From positions 30,692,376-30,756,375 of the forward strand of contig NC_068979.1 of the NCBI RefSeq assembly GCF_016808095.1: a stretch of 64,000 nucleotides of DNA. The letters are read 5' to 3'. Under the pieces are notes generated by a model, which made no database searches, was not told the DNA's origin, and saw only the letters and a program-made list of their open reading frames with translations. Shown piece by piece: positions 24,880-37,918 of the stretch. The first letter of the stretch is position 1, and every line of letters starts with the position of its first letter. The DNA is from Vigna angularis. Taxonomy: Eukaryota > Streptophyta > Magnoliopsida > Fabales > Fabaceae. Made by a program: the position numbers and the translations under genes.

Positions 24880-25175
24880 TATTAAACATTATACACCAGT
24901 TATAGTGACTAACCAGTATAGAAAATGTTCTCCAATATTACATTTTTTCCATTACGTCACTTTCTATATTGATTCTAGGTCTAACTGGTATAAAAATGTA
25001 ATTTTCTATATCGATTATGAGTGCAATTGATATAGAAAGTTTTGTAATTTATTACAATTTTACTATTGTGCCACTTTCTATATCGATTCTATGTCTAACC
25101 AATATAAAAAAAAATTCTCTTATTTACTATACTGTCACCATATGATTTTCTATACTTGGTAGATTTCAATGTCGT
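24880..25175. repeat. Cluster of repeated TTTCTATATYGATT units
   Basis: The block CACTTTCTATAT(T/C)GATTCTA followed by (T/G)GTCTAAC(T/C) and GGTATAAAA recurs at 24958, 25010 (partial) and 25070. A reversed version reads ACCAGTATAGAAAATG at 24912. This resembles the subterminal repeats of CACTA/Spm-type elements; terminal sequences were not identified. Confidence 0.45.
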
Positions 25176-25984
25176 TATAAAAAACTTACTTTGCATTAAT
25201 AATAGGTTAAAATTGGATGAAAAAACTTCTAGTTAGATTTTTTTCATCTAACGGTAATCTATTATAGTATTTATGTTAAAAAAAATATTTTTTTAAGCCT
25301 ATAGGCTATGCATAGTAGCATATTATGTACTATTGTAGTCTATTTCCCACATTTTTGTTACTATAACTTGATATACTATGATTCATTAATCGTAGTTTAA
25401 TATTAATATATTAAAAAATAAAGTAAATTCTAAAATTAATTTAACCATATTTGTAGATAATAATAGATATTTATACATGTAAAAGTAATTTAATTATCTC
25501 AATTTGAAGTATTATTATTTATTTTAATTAGTATTTTGAACTTTCAATACTAACTAACTCTAATTAAGGAGTTAAAAACGAAAACTAAAATGACGTAGTG
25601 TGACCGAACTAATACGTTTCTTTACGACAATGAAAACGGAATATAGCTAATTTTACCAAGTCTTTTATTATTTGTAAGTTCCTTTCATAAGGAAGAAACA
25701 GAAGACCTAATTTATTTATATGCAATATTTAAAGTTTGCATTTTGTAATTTTATGGGGCATTTATACATACAATTCTCGTGTTTAACTTTAAAAACAAAA
25801 ATAAAAAACAAATGAAGTGGGTCAGTGAAAATCACAAAAACAGAAATTATATTAGAAATTTTCTGTACTTACATCAGAACAAAAATTTAAAATTTAATTA
25901 AAAGTTTGTCTATTATTAATTGCAACATTAATGATGATGAAAGACGACTGTTAGAGGAGGAGTTTAGGTTGGTTAGTTATGCAT

Positions 25985-26280
25985 AATACAATAAATTATT
26001 ATAAAAACTTCTTAGTTTCAAACTTGGGGAGCAATCAGAGGTGAATAGCCTCCTTTAATTAGAAGTTAAATAGAAGAAGATAGTGACATAAACAAAAAAA
26101 TATAAAAGAATATTATAAAGAAAATGACATAAGTTTTCAGAAAATTTGATTTTCATATGCTATATCTATCATATCTTTTTTTGCCTTTGTCTTCATGTAA
26201 ATTTATATTTTGTCAAATCTTTGACAACAATAATGACTACCTATGATCTTGATGGATCGATCACCATAAATCCACAAAAA
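25985..26280. repeat. Diverged direct repeat, first copy
   Basis: Shares CTTAGTTTCAAACT, AGCAATCA, a TATCTCATATCTA-like block, TTTACAA and TGATGGATYGA, in order, with 27600-27870. The two copies lie in the same orientation about 1.6 kb apart, as old LTRs or a segmental duplication might. Confidence 0.45.
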
Positions 26281-27599
26281 ATGTTCAGGTGGGAAATTGT
26301 TTTGTTTTTTATTCTCATAAGTGTTATTGAGTATAATTTGTGGATTTATTGAGTTTGGTGTTGAATTGAGAGGTTTTTTAGTGCATTTTTACTAGTTAAT
26401 TATTTTTGTAATATAAATTATCTTTTCTTTATCTACATTTAGTTTTAAACTTTATCTTTTAAATAATTATTTTTAAGTTAAAATAATTATTTTATCTTTC
26501 GAGTGATTTTTTTTTAAATTTAATTCTTTTTCTTTGATTTTACCTCATTTTTTAATTTATAACCTCTATGTTTTTCAATCTTATATAAATCCATTCATTG
26601 TTTTGTATTTTGTTCTAGTTTTTGAATAAAAAGTAAGTTAAAACATATATTCATTGTTCCTATTAATTTACCATATGTTTTTTTATTTGTAAAGAAAAAA
26701 ATTTAAATATGTCTTGCCTCATTTATATGATACATGACTTTTTACTATTTGTTGTGTAATTTGTTTTTCATTTGTTGAGAATATTTGAATAGTTAAATGT
26801 TATTTTCTTTTTCAACTTCTTAATATCCTTCTTATCGTGTAACTAATTTAAGTATTTTCAGTGTTTCAAAATAATTTTCTATGGAAATATTTTTCATGAA
26901 CATATGAAATCTTAATTATCATGTGTATGTTTTATAATGAGTTTTTAACGGTCACTTATTTGTCACAAATTTATTTTCTTTTGACATATTTCTCCTTTTG
27001 ATAATTATGTTTCTTAGAAATAGTCAAGACTAGTTACAATGATAATATATATAAAATTTGAATCATAATATATATAAAATTTGAATATATTATTTTGACT
27101 CTTCTCCAAGGCCATTTGTGAGGGTAATGTTTTTTGTTGTATATCTTGATATTTCATCCCTTTTTTTTTCCTATGAATAAATACAATCCAGTAATTTTGA
27201 TTAAATATTCCAACAAATGTTTAATGAATAATATAAAAAAATGTCATTGAAAATATTATTTAATATAAACAAATAGTTGTCATGTCGTGTTGTCTACATC
27301 AGTTTTCACATGGAAACTTAACTTAGTATATGCCATAAATATAATAAAACAATATAAATTTAATAGATTCTAAATAATTAACATTAAATGACATTTCACA
27401 AATACATTACTTGAATAAACAACATACTATAATATCATACTAAATCAAAATTTGTCTATTTCTATCACATGGTTATAATTATTAAACTAAAACTAAAAAC
27501 TTTTGGTCACGTTAAGACATCCAAATATCTAACAAATTGAACAATTAGGATCTCATGTTTCTTTAAATTTCTAATTTATAATCAGAGTTGAACATATGA

Positions 27600-27870
27600 A
27601 ATTAAATTATTACCGAAATTTCTTAGTTTCAAACTCTCAAAGCAATCAATAGAAGAATATTACATCCGTTGAACTTAAATACAATGAGACAAAGACAGAA
27701 ATAAGAAAATAAAACCAAAATGACATATGTTCTCTAAATATCACACTATAGAATATCTCATATCTAATCCTTTGCATGATTTGGTTTCGTGCAAATTTAC
27801 AAATTTACAAATTTACAATAACATCACGTGATATCAAGTTTGATGGATTGACCAACGTAAATTATTCTAT
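27600..27870. repeat. Diverged direct repeat, second copy
   Basis: Second copy of the unit at 25985-26280. It includes a short local run of ACAAATTT repeats at 27796-27818. Confidence 0.45.
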
Positions 27871-29475
27871 ATAAAAATACTATGTTATGCCTCATTGTTA
27901 ATATTGACATTTGAAGCAAGTTGGGACTCAAATATTTATCAACAATCTTAGGATAATAATTAGATTAGGTTTAGCATACCACTAATTTAGTATTATGAGT
28001 TGGCATTTTGAGTTTATTTGTCTCGATTAGTAGATTGGTTGTTTTTTTTTTTTAATTGAAAAAAAAAGATTGATTTTTTATTTTATTTTATTATATGTAA
28101 AATGAAAATATATAATTATATTATAACTTAGATCATTAATATTTATATTAAATTCTAATTATTATTTATAATAAAATAATTTAACATAGATATGATTATC
28201 TTTTTAATTTATTACATTAGAAACATTAATTATTAAAGACTTACAAAATATTTAATGATTAAGTGCCCATTCACTTTGGTAGTAGTAAATATTTGTAGAT
28301 TTTTTTGGACCTCTAGAAAGGAAATTAATAATAAAAAAAAAACTGAAGAAGAAAGAGACACCATTGAAATAAAGCATAAAGGATAAAATGGGTATTTTAA
28401 AACAATTAGGTGCAGGAAGTAATAATGGGTGGAAACATGAGCCCAAGAACGAAGCCCAACTAAATAACGCAGTATTATTTCTCCCTCCATGATCTGGCTT
28501 CTTTGTTGGCTTCAATTTCAAGTTCCAGTTGCGGCGTCTCTCCGAGAACTACAGTTCCAAGGTTCGATTTTCGCTTCTTCTAATCAGAACTCACTTTTAT
28601 GTGGCACCATTAATATGATTACGAACAGTGTTAATATTGAAATGCATACATGAATTAGCGACGAAAGCTAATAATTTAGTGACAGATAATTCAAAAATCG
28701 TGTTTTCATGGTGGAAATAATGTATACTGTGCATATGATCTCATATGAATGGCTAGAAAAGGGTTTGATTTTGTTTTTGGAAATTTCGAATGGATGCGTG
28801 AAATAATGTAATGTTCATAGGTTAGGGCCTTCTTCACATAAATTTCTCCATAAACTATTGTAGGAAACGAAAAATAATGTGAAATAAATTGAACTCTCTT
28901 TGTTAGGTTAAGTCAGTTTGTGCATCAGAGTTTTTAGAGAAGTTAAAGTCAAGGGCATAACTTGATTTTAGTTTAGGGGACAAGCTCGATTCATTTTTAT
29001 TTTCTTATTTTCTTCTACTGCTGGTGGAGAAGTTTGCGGAGTTTCTAAGAGTAAGAGTAAGGGTCTTCATAAATGCGTATAGAAGAAAATAAAAAGATGA
29101 AGTGAAAATAAACTTCTCTCTAATTTAATGTTATATTATTATCCAATTTGAAATGATGAATGGATAAGTTTATAAGGTGGTGTAATGGTAAAGTTAGAAG
29201 GAAAGGGGAGATAGGTTGTGGTCCTTCATTAACAAAACATTAACAACTAATATTTGTTGAAAAAAAAAACTTTTCAATCTCGTTTTTGTTATTATTGTCA
29301 TCATAACTATGTGATTTGTATAGCTTATTCAAGTTGCTTCTGGCGTTACAAGTTCATTACCTGTGTTGATCATTTTTTTTTATCTTTGGCAGAACTTTTC
29401 CAGCCTAGAAAACTCCATGTTGCATTGAAAGCACATTTTGTTCTGAGTAGTTCTGTCTCTTTCATCCAGTCAAAG

Positions 29476-32069
29476 ATGGCTCTTTTGTTCCAGAAATTTC
29501 AAGAGGTATATTATTATATTTGTAACGCAATAATTTTGGTGTATCAGATTGATTTACTTTCTTTTAGAAGGAAACTGTTTCTCGTACTATTTACTTAGAT
29601 TATTGCAGAATATGTGCAAATTATTGTTTATTTATGAAACAAAACAAGAAATGGAGAAAAGACACAAATAAATAAATAATATAACTTTGTCTCTCAATTG
29701 ACCCCATGAAGAACAATACTGTCTAGAACTCATTTAGAGCATAATATTCTTTGCTTTGTAGCCAGTAGATAATGATCCATTACACAATAATACACCCATG
29801 CTCATGACGAGTTTTTCCATAACCCTAGAAAGAATAAAGTAGAACTGTAGAAGGAAAGTTCAACTCTTTATTTTATTCATCTTCTGTAGGTTTCCTCCTA
29901 TTTTGTGTTGTTTCATATTTGTTTACTAAATTACTATAACTTTTATGTCAACATTATATGGATTCTGATTAAACCAATGATCAAAAGGAGGAGCTCCATG
30001 ATTGATGGAAGTATGATATCCTACTTCTTTAAGGGATTTAGTGTTTTACAATTCTTCAGAGTTTTGGGCTATTCAAAGCTGTAGCTAGCTGTTACCTGTT
30101 GTGTGTCATCAATCATATGAAACTTATGACAATAATGAATAACCAATCTCGGACTGAATTTGTTTTCAGGGTGTGAGAACCCTGGTAAAGCGCCCTGCTT
30201 TTTCTAGGGATCCTAGACAACTACAATTTGAAGCTGACATTAACCGATTGTTCCTTTATTTAAGGTCAGTGTACAATTCCTTGAGACTTCAAGATATTTA
30301 GATCTTTGATTTATGACAGATAAGTCGTTGTGTATGTGATACTTCTCCTTCTTAACATATCGGCATATTTTGCTCATGCAAAGACTTAAATATCCAGCTA
30401 TAATCGTCTAGGAAAGAATGCTGATGAAGCACGTGCCGAAGAGATTATTGAAATGGCTGGTAAAGCCTCGTTTGCTGATCAACAAATGCAAGTACAAGAA
30501 AATGTTCACTCACAAATTAAAACATTTTGCACTTTCATGGATGAAATTCTACTTCCAAAAGAAAAGATGGTAAATGAACATGAACCAGAAAGCACGGTGC
30601 CTCACCGAAGTGGCCTTAGTTTTGCTGTGGGTAGGAGTAATCCAGTCCAGAATGAACTCGGTGAGTTTGACCCGCACCTCCTTTCCTTTCTGCATACTTA
30701 TGCAATCTTGGTGAGCATTAGGAAAAGAAATTAACAGCTAGGTTCAACGTGTCTGTTTAACACTGATATATTTAACACTTCAGCACTAAAGTGTCATCAT
30801 ATTTCCATGTTTTACTGACCAGAATGTCCGCATCCTTGATGTGATTTGTGTTTTAAGAGCCATACATAGCATGACAGAGCATACTCGGTTACTCTCTTTT
30901 TTGTGGGTCACAGTTTCTTGTAGGCTCTATGAATGCGAAGCCATGGATGTGTGCAGCTGATATTTGTTTCTACCTAATAATTAAATTTATGTAAATGTAA
31001 ATATCATTGATCTGTATGAGAAATGCTCATATTTATTGTTCACGAACCTGACATGTCAAGTAATTTAAAGTTTCAACACTGACCTCTAAATTGTTGCATA
31101 ACCGTTTTATGCTGTTTGTCTTCCTTCAGACAAAAAAGGGTACAAAAAATATCCTATTTTAGTGATAATTTACCTTAAGTTATTCATTTATACTTTCGTA
31201 TATTATTGGGATATTTTCTCCTTTTTACTTGTTCACTGTAGCCACTTGCTTTTGGAGCAGCTGCCCCCAAGACAATACCATTAAGCCGAGCTGAAGTTTC
31301 TCAAAATTTAAAAAATCAACTTGGCTACACTGTTAATGTCAAACCTTCTCAGATACCTCACAAGGATGCTGGCCAAGGTCTTTTCTTAGATGGCACAGTA
31401 GATGTTGGTGCTGTGGTGGCCTTTTATCCGGGCATAGTCTACTCTCCAGCTTATTACCGTTATATTCCAGGGTACCCGAAGGTTGATGCACTGAACCCTT
31501 ATTTGATTACAAGATATGATGGGAATGTCATCAATGGTCAACCTTGGGATTGTGGAGGTGACAACCGAGAACTATGGAATGGTTGGAAATCTGGAGAAAT
31601 CAAACCTGATGTGAAAGGAGCTGAGCCTGAGAGAGGTTCAGAAAGGTTTTGGAAACTACTTAGTAAGCCTTTGGAAGGCTACAAAGGAGATAACGCTGAA
31701 GTGATTGAGCGTAGAAACCCATTAGCCTTAGCTCATTTTGCCAATCACCCTCCAAAAGGGGTGCAACCAAATGTCATGATTTGCCCATATGACTTTCCAT
31801 TGACTGAAAGCGACATGAGAGTCTACGTTCCAAATTTGTTGTTTGGAAATGCAGAGGTAAATATGAGGAGATTTGGCAGCTTTTGGTTCAAGGGAGGGTC
31901 AAAAATTAGTGGATCACATGTTCCATTACTGAAAACTCTTGTTCTGGTTGCTACTAGGCCTCTTCAAGATGAGGAACTCCTTCTCAATTACAGGCTGAGC
32001 AACACCAAGCGGAGACCAGAATGGTATATTCCAGTGGATGAAGAAGAGGACAGGAGAAGATGGAGTTAG
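29476..32069 (+). CDS. SET domain protein, SETD9-like
   Basis: Predicted lysine-methyltransferase-fold protein related to SETD9. A 5' non-coding exon probably ends at 28561. Exon 29393-29505 holds the ATG at 29476 ([10 protein letters not shown]). Then follow 30170-30264, 30398-30660 and 31261-32069, about 398 residues in all. The SET region lies in the last exon: [21 protein letters not shown] (first strands), then [19 protein letters not shown] (the position of the usual NHS motif), and LLLNYRLS in place of ELTYDY near the end. The catalytic motifs are thus atypical, as in SETD9 relatives, and activity is not assured. The acceptor of the last exon is uncertain. The obvious CTGTAG site at 31241 is out of phase, but CAG at 31258-31260 keeps the frame. 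Protein family identification is from motif memory. Confidence 0.8.
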
Positions 32070-32987
32070 TCAATCATCCAAACATCCGAACAACTTCGTA
32101 ATTCAGAATTCCCTTGTTTCTGTCTCAGCAAGGATGCTGAGCAACACTTATACAAACTTGTTCTTGTAATCCTTATTCGGATGTTATTTGTGTTGACTCA
32201 GCAAGGATGGTGAAATTTTTTCGAGATTGATTTTGTTGCTATGTTTTCTAGAAGACAAAATTGAAGTGAAGGTGATGTCCTAAATTTCAGGTTCAATTAA
32301 ACTGAATAATGAATAAATGACTCATCACACTCATCCATCATCCTCTTACAACCTGGTACGGGAAACCCCAAAGTCTAGCATGTTTCTATGGCTTCTGATT
32401 TCTCTCACTTGTGCTGCCTGTTACATCTTTAGTGAACCTTGGCATAGTTTTTCTGAACATCTTTCTCTCTTACATCCAACACCTTTTTATTTTTATTGAG
32501 GGGTTGTTTATTTGAAGAACTAGCATACATGTATATTTCCTTCATCAATTATGACTAACTTTAGCAAAACTGAACAGTTACATTAATATTAGTTGGATGT
32601 TGAAAATTTAGCTTCAAAATTACGAAGTTAGTTTACTAAAGTATGAGTGTTTCATAAAATTATTAGCTGTGTCGTAATAAATACACAAAATCTTAGCATA
32701 ATGTTTCATATAAACTTTAATTTTATTTTGAGGATAAACATGTATGTTTAGAGTATTTATAATTGTATTTTTAATTAGTGTTAAACTTTTTGTAATTTTT
32801 ATTTATAGATAAATCATTTTAGGGGAACCTTTAGTGTTAAATATTCTTTTTTCCGTTGTTCATTAGTGTCTTCAAATATTTCTAATCAAATTTAAAATAA
32901 AGTAAAATATCACTATTTTATGAAGGTATCATGTGTCCATTATGTTAATTAATATGTATTGGTTAAAAAGTTAATATAATATAAAAA

Positions 32988-33355
32988 GGTTTAGTTAGTT
33001 ATTTGGTTTTTGTTTTCATTAAAAAAATGTCAAATTGATTTTCTAGTTTTTTAAAGTCTTAATTTGGTTTTAATTTATAAAAGTTGATGCAGTTTGATCT
33101 TTTCTGTTCAATTTCTTGAAAAAGATTAAGGATTTGTTTATCAATATTGACATTAGGATTATGTTAATTATACTAACAATATAGATTATAATGTTAAGAG
33201 TTTCATTCATTGCATCATTTTTTCATAAACTAAGACCAAATTTAAAGAAAAGACCGCGCCAATATTTTACAATCGGAACCAAATTGGTACTAAAAGAAAC
33301 TAGAGAACCAACTTAACATTTTTAAGCGAAAACAAACCAAATAACTAATTAAACC
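32988..33355. mobile_element. Mutator-type MITE, 368 bp
   Basis: The left end GGTTTAGTTAGTTATTTGGT matches the reverse complement of the right end, GGTTTAATTAGTTATTTGGT. Pairing continues weakly for about 90 bp (CTAGTTT and TTAATTTGGTTT-like blocks). Flanks are TATAAAAA on the left and TATAAAAAA on the right, an 8-9 bp target-site duplication as made by Mutator-like transposases. There is no coding capacity. Confidence 0.75.
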
Positions 33356-33784
33356 TATAAAAAACATATGATAGTGATTTGAGATGGATAAGTATACTTG
33401 TTCAGATTAACAAATTCTCCTACTCTTCTAATTTTTTTAATACAATTTTTCCCTTTGTCCTTTTTGTGTTTTTCTTAGTTGGTAACTAGTTTTAAACCCA
33501 TGCCTACACATGGGTTGATGTTTGCTCGTGTGTTTAAAACTAAAAGAGGTTCATAGATTAAGAAAAGAGATAATAAATATTTTTAAGTTTATAATTAAGT
33601 TTTTAATACAATTAACTTGAAAAATGATTTATAGGTCTAGAAAATCAATATGTCTAAATAATAGATTTTGTAAAAATACAAAAGATAAAACATGTGCAAA
33701 ATTAGAATAGACTCTCTAAAAGTATAAAGAATATACAAAAATATGTAGAGTAGATTAACTAAAAATATAAATCAATGTATGAAA

Positions 33785-34250
33785 AAACTGATATAATGTG
33801 TAATGTTAAACTCATTTAATTTGTGTATTGATAAATTGGTCTAATATGTATTGTAAAATTTGTCACATTAGTATATAAACATATTTGTCTAATGTGTATT
33901 ACAAGACTCGTCTAATCAGATAACTAATAGAGTTGTGTAATGTAAACTCATATAATCATTTATGGTATATTCTTAGACTCATCTAATCAATTTATGGTAT
34001 ATTCTTAGACTCATCTAATCAATTTATGGAATAACTCATTTAATGTTTTCTCTTATACTTATCTAATCAATATATGGACATATTTATCTAATGTATATTG
34101 CTAAACTCGTCTAGTGTGTATCACTATACTTATCTAATCAATGTATGAATAAACTCGTCTAATGTGTATTACAAGATTCATCTAATCAGTTAATGAAAAA
34201 ACTTGTCTAATATGTATTAATAGGCTCGTCTAATTTTTGTGTTGAAAGAC
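33785..34250. repeat. Decayed minisatellite, about 30-bp period
   Basis: Around a dozen degenerate units are built on (A/G)ACTCRTCTAATCA and RTCTAATGTGTATTA. One 32-bp unit beginning TTTATGGTATATTCTTAGAC is repeated almost exactly at 33959 and 33991. Confidence 0.8.
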
Positions 34251-35250
34251 TTGTCGATTTAATTATGATAAGTATTTAGATAATATATTATATCTTAATA
34301 TTTTTACTCTAATTAATTATGATAAATCTATCAACAATATATATTATTATTATCTAACCATAATATCTAATTATATATAATATCTCAATGTATCTTTTAA
34401 TTAACTATATAATAATATCTAAAAATATCTTTTAGAATATCTAACAATATCTAATAATATCATTTTATAATAATAAGATCTCTTTTAATCTTAAGATAAT
34501 ATCTTCTATTTTCTTTCAACTACATTTTAAAATAACAATAACTAAATCTTCAAAAGGATTAATATAATAATATTTTTTTATTAAATTTCGAGATTATTTA
34601 ATTTACATATTTTTTCTTTCTACACCTCCTTATTATAATATCTTACACCTAATTACTAAAGGTAAAAGTTTATTATTTTTCCTAAGCCAAAATATAAATA
34701 AAATAATATAACAATTATGTTCTAACAAGGTGTACACTCAATAACACTAATTTCCAAACAAAAATACCAAAGTCAAAAGACTATCTTATTTCTAAGACAC
34801 TTATTTTTCCCTAATCTTACAAAACTAAATAATTAATATAAAATGAATCAGGTCTATATTAATAGAACTAATTTAAGCATACAATTTAATTAAAACTAAA
34901 TCCAATTATATAAATTTCAAAATTTAATTCAAACAAACAACAATTTTTAACAATTGAACTCACAATACTATGTCTCTCAACTAGGAATTAACTTCAAGTA
35001 TTAGAATGTGAAAGCCAATTATAAATATTTGTTCTCAATTTGTGAAATAATTGTTGGATTTTTTGAGAAGAGATTTTATATCACGGAGTAATAAACCAAA
35101 CAAGAGACCACAATATTATTTTCAACTCAAAATTTTAAAATAATAAATTTATGAATTTTTTACTTATATATGGTTTATCTTACTATTTTTCCTAAATATA
35201 TAATTTTCAATTTAGCTTGAATTCTAACTGTACATACTATAATTAAAAAG

Positions 35251-35252
<2 letters not shown>

Positions 35253-35300
<48 letters not shown>
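35253..35300. repeat. (TA)n microsatellite
   Basis: About 24 uninterrupted TA units. Confidence 0.95.
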
Positions 35301-35304
<4 letters not shown>

Positions 35305-36346
35305 ATTAAATTTCTCATGAATAGTTGTATTTATTACATTTTTTTTCTCAAGTGAATCTCTCTTGTTTATAAAAAAGACAAATTGATGAATTATGTGTAT
35401 TGTAGTTTTATGTATTACAACCTGGCATGATGATAGGAGGCTTAATGCAAGAAGAGTTTGATTTGATAGTAAGTTGTGTGAAGATCCACATAATAAAGGA
35501 AAATGCAAAGATGTTTGAAAATCATGGATCTTTCATAACTTATCATGAATGGTAACATGAGACAGACCATTTCATATCTTATCTCACAAACCAATTGTAA
35601 GATCATTTGTGTCCATACGATGTGTTTGTGGATTGCTGGTTTCTTCTTTAACTTTCTCTTTTCTCTCCCCATAGAAATGACAACTCAGATTTTAACATCT
35701 TAGGTTCATTTTTGTCTCCCTTTTTCCACTTGCAACAAATCCTTTACAACATTCTAATTTGGCCACGCACCCCTTTTTCTTCTTGCTCAAACACCACCCA
35801 CTTATACTAAATATCATCACCAATGATCTCTTTGCCATAAACGAAAAATTACACTCACTTATATATTATAAATTAATATATAAAACAAAAAATTACACGA
35901 AACAAAAAATTACACTCACTTATATATTATAAATTAATACATATTATAAATTAATACACGAAAAGTATACACAGTGAGACTTTCAACGAAAACATTCATT
36001 AATTTGATTGAACACAATTTAAGAGATTTAAACTCATGAAATCCAAAAATATATAATACGAATCCAATTATATATAATCAGCATTCACATATATTTCCAA
36101 TTTTGAACAGTTCATTTACTTGTACATTTTTTTTTCCGCACAAACAAATTGATCATGCACAGTGAATTTTAATGCCAGATTCAATGAAGAATCTTTATAT
36201 CTCTACAACAAAATGAAAGATGGAAAAAGATAAAATAAAAAATAAAAAATAAATATTCATTATTTTGACTGGGGACAAATTGCTTTGGCCCCACTTTCTT
36301 AACATGTTGTGAATTGATGATTCTCCATAAGTCTAAGTTTGCAACT

Positions 36347-37381
36347 TCACGTAAATATCTTTCTCCTTGGTATTATCTTCACCGGTAATCCATGTTTTGG
36401 CACAGGAAATGGACCGTATTGTATTCCATCCTCTTTCCCCACAACTTCCCACCTAAATCAACCATCAAAATAACAACAAAATCTCTTTCACAACTTCACA
36501 GTTTTCCCATTAAAAAACTATCTTTATAACTTCAACATATACTGATATAATATGAGTGTTAACATCTACATTGTCCAAGACCAAAATATTGAATAATTAT
36601 AATGTTTTGGGTTGGGTTGAGATTCTTTTTTCAAAATATTTAAAGTTATTCTGAAGGCTGGATGAGTTTTTTAATAATTCTCTATTATTCTAGTTATGTT
36701 AATCGTTTGCTCTCCTTCTTGTTTAAATTGAGTAAATCATTGACTTGAGTGTTGGAGTTGTATCCACTTCATGCCAAGGACAAGGAGGAGAGAAAACGAA
36801 CCGCACAACTTAGATAACAGACGATCGTTAGAAAACTTATCCAGTCTTTAAAATAACTTTGAATGTTTTGAGTAAGGAATTTCAATCCGTATCCGAAACA
36901 AATAACATAAGTGATGGAAATTAATAACATAGCTTTCATTGACAAAGGCATGATGTGCAAAATTAATGTGCAGGCATATATATTCCACAGTGTAACATTC
37001 TCTAAATGGTTAGTATTTAGATATAGAATTTTTGGAAGGAAAGAGGAAAATGGTGAAGTGGGTGAGGGTGACATTGAAATGAATTAAAGAGGGTGATGAG
37101 GACAAGATATGTGTAGGTGAAATATTAGATATGATGTGGTGTGTAATTGTGCAGAGACATGTGTGGTGTGAAGTAAAACTTCTTCCATTGAAATTTGACT
37201 GCATGCTAACATTATGGACTTTGTCTTTGTTTGTCAGACCTGCCACCAATAATATTCCACATGTGTTGTTCTCATTTCATCAACCCTAGCTAATTGCGTG
37301 GACTAATTTTATTTCCATTCATGCACATAATATATATATCATTCACTGTGTGCTATGACTGTGAAGTTTTTAGTATATATA

Positions 37382-37424
<43 letters not shown>

Positions 37425-37845
37425 GAGTAATTCTGGACCAAGCTTGCTTCAGAAACTAAAGGACAATTAATCCTGATTGGTCCCGATAAATAAAGATCAA
37501 TGTGAAGTCACGTTCATTGATTAAGTGGATGTGAAAAAGGGGCTTTTCCTTTTGAATAATTTTTTTATTCCTTTCATATTATAGTAGTTATTTTCATTCT
37601 TTAAAATATTTCAAAAGATCTAGTTTTTTTATAATATTAAATAGCATAAAAATCACCTATTTTGAAAGACTAAATTAATTTCATTTTAGATATATATATA
37701 TTAATTATGTTCTTGAAGAAATAATCACTTATTTTTTATTTTTTTGAGATTTTTTTCAAATAAACAATTATTTCTCTAAAAGGTAATCACAACCAAACAT
37801 GAATCGTAAATTAACATCACATACATCATCATATTAAAATATCAT

Positions 37846-37918
<73 letters not shown>

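Larger units (their letters stand above)
23221..28499. other. AT-rich intergenic region with repeat debris
   Basis: No supported gene in about 5.3 kb. Present are a (TA)n tract (24030-24061), a cluster of short direct and inverted repeats (24880-25175), two diverged direct repeats (25985-26280 and 27600-27870), and long AT-rich stretches with poly-T/poly-A runs. Short open frames in it lack any protein-like signal. Confidence 0.55.
32070..36346. other. AT-rich intergenic region
   Basis: Starts with the SETD9-like 3' region. It holds a TIR element (32988-33355), a decayed minisatellite (33785-34250), TATCTAA-rich sequence (34270-34500), a (TA)n tract (35253-35300) and a local duplication of a TTACACTCACTTATATATTA block (35862-35945). 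No gene supported. Confidence 0.55.

Noticed and set aside
33785..34250. CRISPR-like array
   Set aside because: Units are degenerate, abutting and without unique spacers, and the genome is a plant's; it is a decayed minisatellite.
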